Notes under the pieces: generated by a model
The model's database searches: none
What the model saw: only the letters and a program-made list of their open reading frames with translations
What the model was told of the DNA's origin: nothing
Assembly: GCA_028698995.1 (NCBI GenBank)
Contig: JAQVVM010000007.1
Span: 38,792 to 102,791, forward strand
DNA: 64,000 nt
From: Bacteroidales bacterium
GTDB taxonomy: Bacteria; Bacteroidota; Bacteroidia; Bacteroidales; PXBB01
Direction: 5' to 3'
Part shown: positions 55,639 to 61,400 of the stretch, in pieces
How positions within the stretch are numbered: position 1 is the first letter of the stretch
Layout: the number at the start of each line of letters is the position of its first letter
Position numbers and translations under genes: made by a program

Positions 55639-56457
55639 ATGAAAACAAAAACCACCCTCTTAATCTTTATCACAACACTGCTAATAAGCCTTTTTGCTGC
55701 AAAAACCAATGCTCAAATTGTTTACACTGAATTAAACCCATATGTTTTAATTGAAGATACAATTAGAGAAGATGATGAACCGGAATACTACAATCTTGAT
55801 TTAAATAACGATGGTTCAATTGATTTTGATGTGTGGATAATATGGACACTATCTCAACTGAGTTCTGTTAATGTTAGGTCTGTTGGGTTTATACCCATCG
55901 ATACAACAGTTGCTGTTGCAATAAACCAACAGAATAATATTGCTGAAAGAATGGATATTCATAGTTTAATTAATAATGAGTTAACATGGATTAATTATGC
56001 AAATATTACAATATGTGCATTTGCAATAATGATAAACTATCCCTGTCCAATGGGTGATAAATATTATGGATTAAAAATAATAAAAGACACATTCACATTC
56101 TACGGTTGGGTCAGAATCGAATCAACTTTAGAACAAGCCATTATTAAGGATTATGCCTACAATGCTACACCAGGTGCTCAGATACTGGCTGGTCAAACCT
56201 CATTAAACATTCAAAATACCCAACAGAATTATTTGGATGTTTTTGTTCAGAATAAAGTGCTTTTAATAAACTTTAATAATAATCTATTACCTAATGGCAC
56301 TGTTAAAGTATTAAATACCAATGGCACAGCGGTTCTCAACAACCAAATAACATCTACCAATAACCAAATTAATTTATCCCATCTGACTGCCGGTATTTAC
56401 TTTGTAAATATTGAAACAACTTACGGCATTTATAATAAGAAAATATTTATCCAATAA
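55639..56457 (+). CDS. Paralog 4 of the secreted T9SS array
   Basis: The 272-aa protein shares the signal peptide (MKTKTTLLIFITTLLISLF...NA) and opening QIVYTELNPYV with paralogs 2 and 3, keeps a D-x-N-x-D-type turn (LDLNNDGSIDFDVW) and FYGWVRIESTLEQAIIKDYAYNATPGAQILAGQT, but has a different T9SS-type tail (GTVKVLNTNGTAVL ... TAGIYFVNIETTYG). It is thus the most divergent intact copy, suggesting older duplication followed by replacement of its 5' end by gene conversion. Role unknown; exported. Confidence 0.8.
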   Translation: MKTKTTLLIFITTLLISLFAAKTNAQIVYTELNPYVLIEDTIREDDEPEYYNLDLNNDGSIDFDVWIIWTLSQLSSVNVRSVGFIPIDTTVAVAINQQNNIAERMDIHSLINNELTWINYANITICAFAIMINYPCPMGDKYYGLKIIKDTFTFYGWVRIESTLEQAIIKDYAYNATPGAQILAGQTSLNIQNTQQNYLDVFVQNKVLLINFNNNLLPNGTVKVLNTNGTAVLNNQITSTNNQINLSHLTAGIYFVNIETTYGIYNKKIFIQ

Positions 56458-56619
56458 AATATAATTATCAAAATTCAGAGCAACATAAGAATAAAAAACA
56501 ACTCGTTGAAGGATGGTATTAATCAATTTATATTGTTGCAAGTTTCTATACAGGGACAATTTTTCAAAGAAAAGGCAGTATGTATATGCATTTCAACATG
56601 CTCAAAGTAAAAACATTTG

Positions 56620-56627
56620 TATATTTG
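56620..56627 (+). promoter_or_regulatory. Bacteroidota -7 promoter element for the flavin-reductase-like gene
   Basis: TATATTTG matches TAnnTTTG. It lies 67 bp before the ATG at 56695 and downstream of the in-frame TTG at 56617, supporting the later start. Confidence 0.45.
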
Positions 56628-56694
56628 TCGAAGCAATTTTCTGTTAAATACACACAGTATCCTAAAAGCGACTCTATTATTAAACCTAAACACC

Positions 56695-57291
56695 ATGAAA
56701 AAATTTTTAACATTATCGGCTTTTTTATTCTTTTTTTTAACACATCTACAATGTCAGGAAGAGATTGCTCCTGATGGGTTCAGAAAAATTACGTATGAGG
56801 AATTTAATGAAGAAGCCATTAAGCTTATTGGTGATGAATGGATGCTGGTGGCAGCAGGCAGATTGGACAGCTACAATATGATGACTGCCAACTGGGGTGG
56901 TCTGGGTTGGTTATGGAACAAACCCGTAGCATTTATTTTTGTCAGACCACAACGTTATACTTTCGAATTTACAGAACGAGAAAATTATTTCACTCTTACT
57001 TTCTATGAAGAGGCTCAACGCCACATATTACAAATTATGGGTTCGAAATCAGGTCGTGATTTTGATAAAATGAATTATGAAGGGCTGACTGCATTTGAAA
57101 CTGACAATGGCAGTATTGCTTTCATGGAAGCACGTATTATTCTCGAATGCAAAAAAATATTTGCCACAACCCTTAATGGTGATGATTTTATTGATACTGA
57201 AATTGCCAACAGGGTATATCCTAACAGGGACTTTCACAAGATGTATATTGGTGAAATTTCGAACATCTGGATAAAAGAGAATCAGGAATAA
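56695..57291 (+). CDS. Exported flavin-reductase-like domain protein
   Basis: From the ATG at 56695 the product is 198 aa: signal peptide MKKFLTLSAFLFFFLTHLQCQ, then a flavin-reductase-like (FMN-binding split barrel) domain with DEWMLVAAGRLDSYNMMTANWGGLGWLWNKPVAFIFVRPQRYTFEF and a C-terminal KMYIGEISNIW. The cytosolic members reduce or bind FMN; many lack reductase activity. A signal peptide on this family is unusual, though it recurs in Bacteroidota. It sits between the paralog array and the broken transposase and has its own promoter. Confidence 0.82.
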   Translation: MKKFLTLSAFLFFFLTHLQCQEEIAPDGFRKITYEEFNEEAIKLIGDEWMLVAAGRLDSYNMMTANWGGLGWLWNKPVAFIFVRPQRYTFEFTERENYFTLTFYEEAQRHILQIMGSKSGRDFDKMNYEGLTAFETDNGSIAFMEARIILECKKIFATTLNGDDFIDTEIANRVYPNRDFHKMYIGEISNIWIKENQE

Positions 57292-57403
57292 CACAAAATT
57301 TCTTAAGTTTAATCCACTTTTTATACAATACAAATAAATTGTTAATAAAGTCTTACCTAATGCATGAAATTTATAACATTTTTATTTTATTGAAATTTCC
57401 AAA

Positions 57404-57472
57404 CAACCACGTAAGTGGTTGAATTTGAATAAAAACTTACTTAGTACAAATACAACCCACCTGTGTGGGTTG
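57404..57472 (+). repeat. Two hairpins upstream of the transposase
   Basis: CAACCAC-GTAA-GTGGTTG (57404-57421) and CAACCCAC-CTGT-GTGGGTTG (57453-57472) are each followed by AAT(T/A) sequence. Such hairpins mark IS200/IS605 left ends or REP sequences recognised by Y1 transposases. Confidence 0.65.
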
Positions 57473-57486
57473 AATAAAATTTATTT

Positions 57487-58185
57487 ATGAGCACTTACAC
57501 ACAAATTCTCTATCAAATAGTTTTTGGCACTAGAAACAGGGAAAGAATTCTCAAGGAAAAGGAAAGAGAAAAACTATTCCGATATATTAGCGGTATCATT
57601 GAGAAACAAAATTGTCACTTATACAGAATAAACGGTATTGAAGACCACATTCATATTGTAACACACTTACATCCTACAATAGCTTTAGCTAATTTGGTAA
57701 AAGATATTATATAAAACCTATTAAATATTTACACATTACTACTGAAAATTTGCCCGTATGGGCATTAATATTAATAAAATAACACCAAAACTTTAAATAT
57801 TTCCCGTCAGGGAATTAACATTGGGAACTATAGTCTTGCTTTTGTTAATGTCCATACGGACAATAAAAAAAATGAACTTACATTTTTTATTAATATTAAA
57901 GTCCTACGGACTATAAAAAAACGGATTGAATAATGTGTAAATAAATATAGTACTTAATATAAGTTGGCTGCAAGCGATTTTATTAAGCGCGAAAAACTTT
58001 TTGAAAATTTTAATGGATGGCAGGATGGGTATGAAGGGTTTACCTATGCTTATAAAGATAAAGATAATCTTATTGAATATGTTAAGAATCAAAAAAATCA
58101 TCATAGAATAATGTCTTTTCGTGAAGAATACATCAATCTTCTGAAAGAACATGGTATAGAGTTTAACGAAAAATATTTATTATAG
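57487..58185 (+). pseudogene. IS200/REP-type Y1 (HUH) transposase split by element copy B
   Basis: The 5' half (57487-57708, 74 codons: MSTYTQILYQIVFGTRNRER ... NGIEDHIHIVTHLHPTIALANLVKDI) carries the HUH motif HIH. The 3' half (57961-58185, 74 codons: KLAASDFIKREKLF, WQDGYEGFTYAY, EYVKNQKNHHRIMSFREEYINLL) carries the catalytic Tyr in EYVKNQ. They are separated by copy B. Joining ATT (57706-57708) to AAG (57961-57963) gives a 148-aa protein, the expected length for this family, with the usual KDIK junction. Read directly, the frame meets a stop (TAA) a few bases into copy B. No other lesion is visible, so the insertion looks recent. Confidence 0.88.
57708..57961 (+). mobile_element. 254-bp four-hairpin element, copy B, inserted in the transposase
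   Basis: Inverted relative to copy A and matching it at all but four positions. It starts TATATAAAACC and ends TTAATATA; the exact ends are ambiguous by one or two bases because flanks are AT-rich. Hairpins start at 57751 (TGCCCGTATGGGCA), 57801 (TTCCCGTCAGGGAA), 57850 (GTCCATACGGAC) and 57901 (GTCCTACGGAC), about 50 bp apart; TTAATATTAATAA adjoins the first, its near-complement the last. The 13-bp inverted repeat is at 57726-57738 and 57931-57943. No coding frame and no clear target-site duplication. Confidence 0.88.
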
Positions 58186-58200
58186 GAGTTTCCATTATTT

Positions 58201-58263
58201 GACCCATTCAGGGTCTTATATTTGCAGCTTATTGCTTTTATTCGCATTCGACTCCTTCGGAGT
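58201..58263 (+). repeat. Two hairpins downstream of the transposase
   Basis: GACCCATTCAGGGTC (58201-58215) and ACTCCTTCGGAGT (58251-58263) follow the transposase stop by 16 and 66 bp. With the two upstream hairpins they bracket the gene, as expected for an IS200-like unit or REP sequences around their transposase. Confidence 0.6.
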
Positions 58264-58317
58264 AAAAATATACAAAAAATAAAGTAGTGTACAAATTACT
58301 ATTAAATATTCTGTTTT

Positions 58318-58378
58318 TAAAACACCTAATTTCAAAGATTTATTTTGAAGTCTATAAAACTTTAGTGAAAGTTAGGTA
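58318..58378 (-). repeat. Imperfect inverted repeat beyond the giant gene's stop
   Basis: AAACACCTAATTTCA and, about 30 bp on, TGAAAGTTAGGTATTT are imperfect complements. On the minus strand this lies 34-94 bp past the stop of the giant gene and could stabilise or end its transcript; the stem is AT-rich and I am unsure. Confidence 0.3.
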
Positions 58379-58411
58379 TTTAAGCAAAAGGTGTTTCTGT
58401 TAAAGAGGCTG

Positions 58412-61400
58412 TTATCTTAATATATCTCTGGCCACATTAATGGGAATGCGTTCATTTTTGTTAAAAGCCACCACAAAAGCATCGGGAATACCATTGCTAA
58501 TAATTCTTGTACGTAGTTCTGAAGCCTCATTAAAATCCTTAAAATTCCCAACATGGTAAACAATCAAACCTGCTCTTGTAGGCACTACTTCTATATCATG
58601 ACCGGAAACAGTCTTAAAATAATTGATAATATTCATTGGTAGTGCTTCTCTGTAGGCTCCTATCTGAACTTTAAAAACAACATCATCTCTGTTATAACTT
58701 TGCAGATTGGAATTTTGTTCTTGTTGGGCAGCAGGATTTCCCGCTTCTGTTGCAGTTTCTGTAGTTGTAGTCACATTTGTTGCGAGTCTTGGTGTGGTTT
58801 GTTGTGTCGTTGTTTGTTGGTTTTGCAGGGTTTGTGTACCTGCCATTACTGGACTTACCCCTTGTTCTTCAAGACTTCTTGCTTCTGCTAAAGATATTCT
58901 TCGACCATTATAATAAGCTACTACAAAAGCGTCACTTACCCCACGTCTGACAATATCGTTTTTAGCTAAATCGGCAGCCTGTCTGGCATTGAACTTCCCG
59001 TGCAAATGACGTTGAAGACCATTACCCAAAATTTCATATTCAAGGGGTGTGATATTGAAAAGCTCAGCAGGGGTTCTTTGGTTGCGGTAAACGCCAACCT
59101 GAACACTGTAATAAAGACCCGTTTGTGTTGTATTTGTTGATTGAGTAGTCATTGATGGAGAAGTTGTTCCATCAACAGGAGTGAATGCCAGTTGGGTTTG
59201 CAAGCTTGCCTGACCTGCTTCCAAAAGCCCTTCTGCTTCCGACACGCTAATTCTGCGGCCATTGTAATAAGCCACAACAAAAGCATCTTCTATACCTTTG
59301 CGAACAATCTCATTTTTAGCTGTAACAGCTGTATTGCGGGAGTTGTAAATACCAGAAAAATAACGATACCAGCCATTTGGTAAGCGGTCAAAAAATACTG
59401 GGACAAGATTCAGTAATTCACTTTCGGTACGACTACCTCCAAATACACCAATTTGTACGGTGAAAAACAATCCATTAATACCTGAAATCAGATTCCTGTC
59501 TGTTGGATTTGTTGGAAGCTGAGTCGTGGCAACGGGAGTTGTTGTCTGCTGTGAAGTTTGCTGGGTAGATGTAATGTTCGTAGTTGTTTGTTGTGAGGTT
59601 TGTTGGGTATTCGTTACCGGTGTAGTGGTTTGTTGTGTTGTTTGTTGGGTATTCGTTACAGGTGTAGTCGTTTGTTGTGTTGTTTGTTGGGTATTCGTTA
59701 CCGGTGTAGTAATTTGCTGCGTTGTTTGTTGGGTGTTTGTTACCGCAGTTGAATTTGTTTGCTGTGATGATTGTGCCACCAGATTAGCCTGTTGCCTTGA
59801 CCTGTTGTACAGTTCAATTGCTTCATTTTGTTTCTGAATGGCCATAGTTTCATTTCTGATAGCATCTTCCATCAGGTTCATCTGCAAGGACTTTAACTCA
59901 GTAGCGGCAGCTTCTCTACGTCTTTGTTCTGCTCTCTCATAGTAGTAATTTGCTTCAGATTCAATAAGTCTGGCTCTCACGGTATTCTCGTCATCTCCCT
60001 GTGTTTTAATCTGAGCGATGTTGTTTTTATTAGCTTCAAACCTGTCTTTATTTTCTCTGGTTTGTAATTCAAAAATCTGCAGTTGAACGTCCCTAGCCTG
60101 AACATCAAGTTCATTAGCCCTTGCTGCATGTTGAGTACGCTGCTCTGCTGTAGCGGCTGTTGTTGAACTACGCCTTGCTTCTGCTGCCTGATCTTTAACT
60201 TCAGTCAATTGCATTGTAAGGTTCTCAAGATTTACTACTTGTGGTGATGTACCTGATTGCTGTGTTATTTCAGTATTTATGCTTTCTTGTTCAAGAATCG
60301 ACCTGAGATTCTCATCTATATTGAGCGAATTTTCTTGATTTGCAGAAAAGTCATGTTGAGCAATGATATTTTGTAAGTTTCCAATTTCATTTATAACATC
60401 TGGTCTGTTGGATGAAGCAGTAGTAGTTTCAGGCAGCGCTGTTGTACTGATTGTAAATTCCACTTTCATTTTTAGAACACCTACTTCAATCTCTAACTGA
60501 TTTCCCCTATTATAATTCTGGTTAGCAGTGTTTTGACGCTCTTCTGCACGTCTCATAATTTGTGCAGCTTCAGCAAGCTGCCGTTGTCTTTCGGTTGTAT
60601 TATCCGTATTTTGTGACTCCCGAATTAGGTTTTCAGACTCCGCCTTTAATCTTTGTGCTTCCTGATACTGCCTTTCGCTTATTCTGAGCAACTGCTCGGC
60701 TTCGTTCTGTTTCTGTGTCAACTGTCGGTTGTTTGTTTCATTGATTTTGTTCTCAATGTTTTCTTTAATCTTTTCAGAATCCCATTCCGTTTTAAGATTT
60801 TGAATAATGTTTTCAGCCCTGTCTGTTTCTCCGCTCTGAACAATTGTTTCAATTTCGTTTAATGCAGACTCAAGAAACTGTTTATTACTTTTCATTGATT
60901 GAATCTGAGTCTCAAATTCCGAAGCTAAATCAGATGAAGCAATGGCTTCTTGTGCAGCTGTAAACGCCTGTTGGTACAAGCTATTGGCTTTCTCAATTTC
61001 TGTATTTCTCGTATTCTGGTCTGCAATATTTCCGGCATTTTCAATAATTCTGTCAGCTTCTTCAATAGCTATTCTACTCACAGCAGACTTTTCAGAAGCA
61101 AAATTATTTAACCTCTCGGCTTTTACTTCAAATGTTTCAATTAATTCATTATAGCTATTTCTGATATTTTGGCTTTCTGTTCGGACCGCCTGAACTCTTT
61201 GTTCTGATGCTGCTTCATTTGGTTCAACAATTTCTGTCAATTGCGTAGTCTCCTGCTCTTGAACAAGGTTTTGATTCTGAGTTTGCGTTTCAGCCATTAA
61301 TGTGGTTTCTGTTAAAGCCCTGACCCTCAGTTTGTCTTCATTAATTCTATCCTTCACATTTTGCAAATTAATATCCACTTCAGCAGTATTAAGATTTGTA

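Noticed and set aside
57708..57961. Self-splicing intron in the transposase gene.
   Set aside because: The insert is only ~254 bp, lacks group I or II core motifs that I can recognise, and an identical copy lies in noncoding DNA in opposite orientation.
59526..59837. Cys/Val-rich 103-aa frame on the plus strand.
   Set aside because: It is the antisense of the TQQ-rich tandem repeats in the giant gene and has no independent support.
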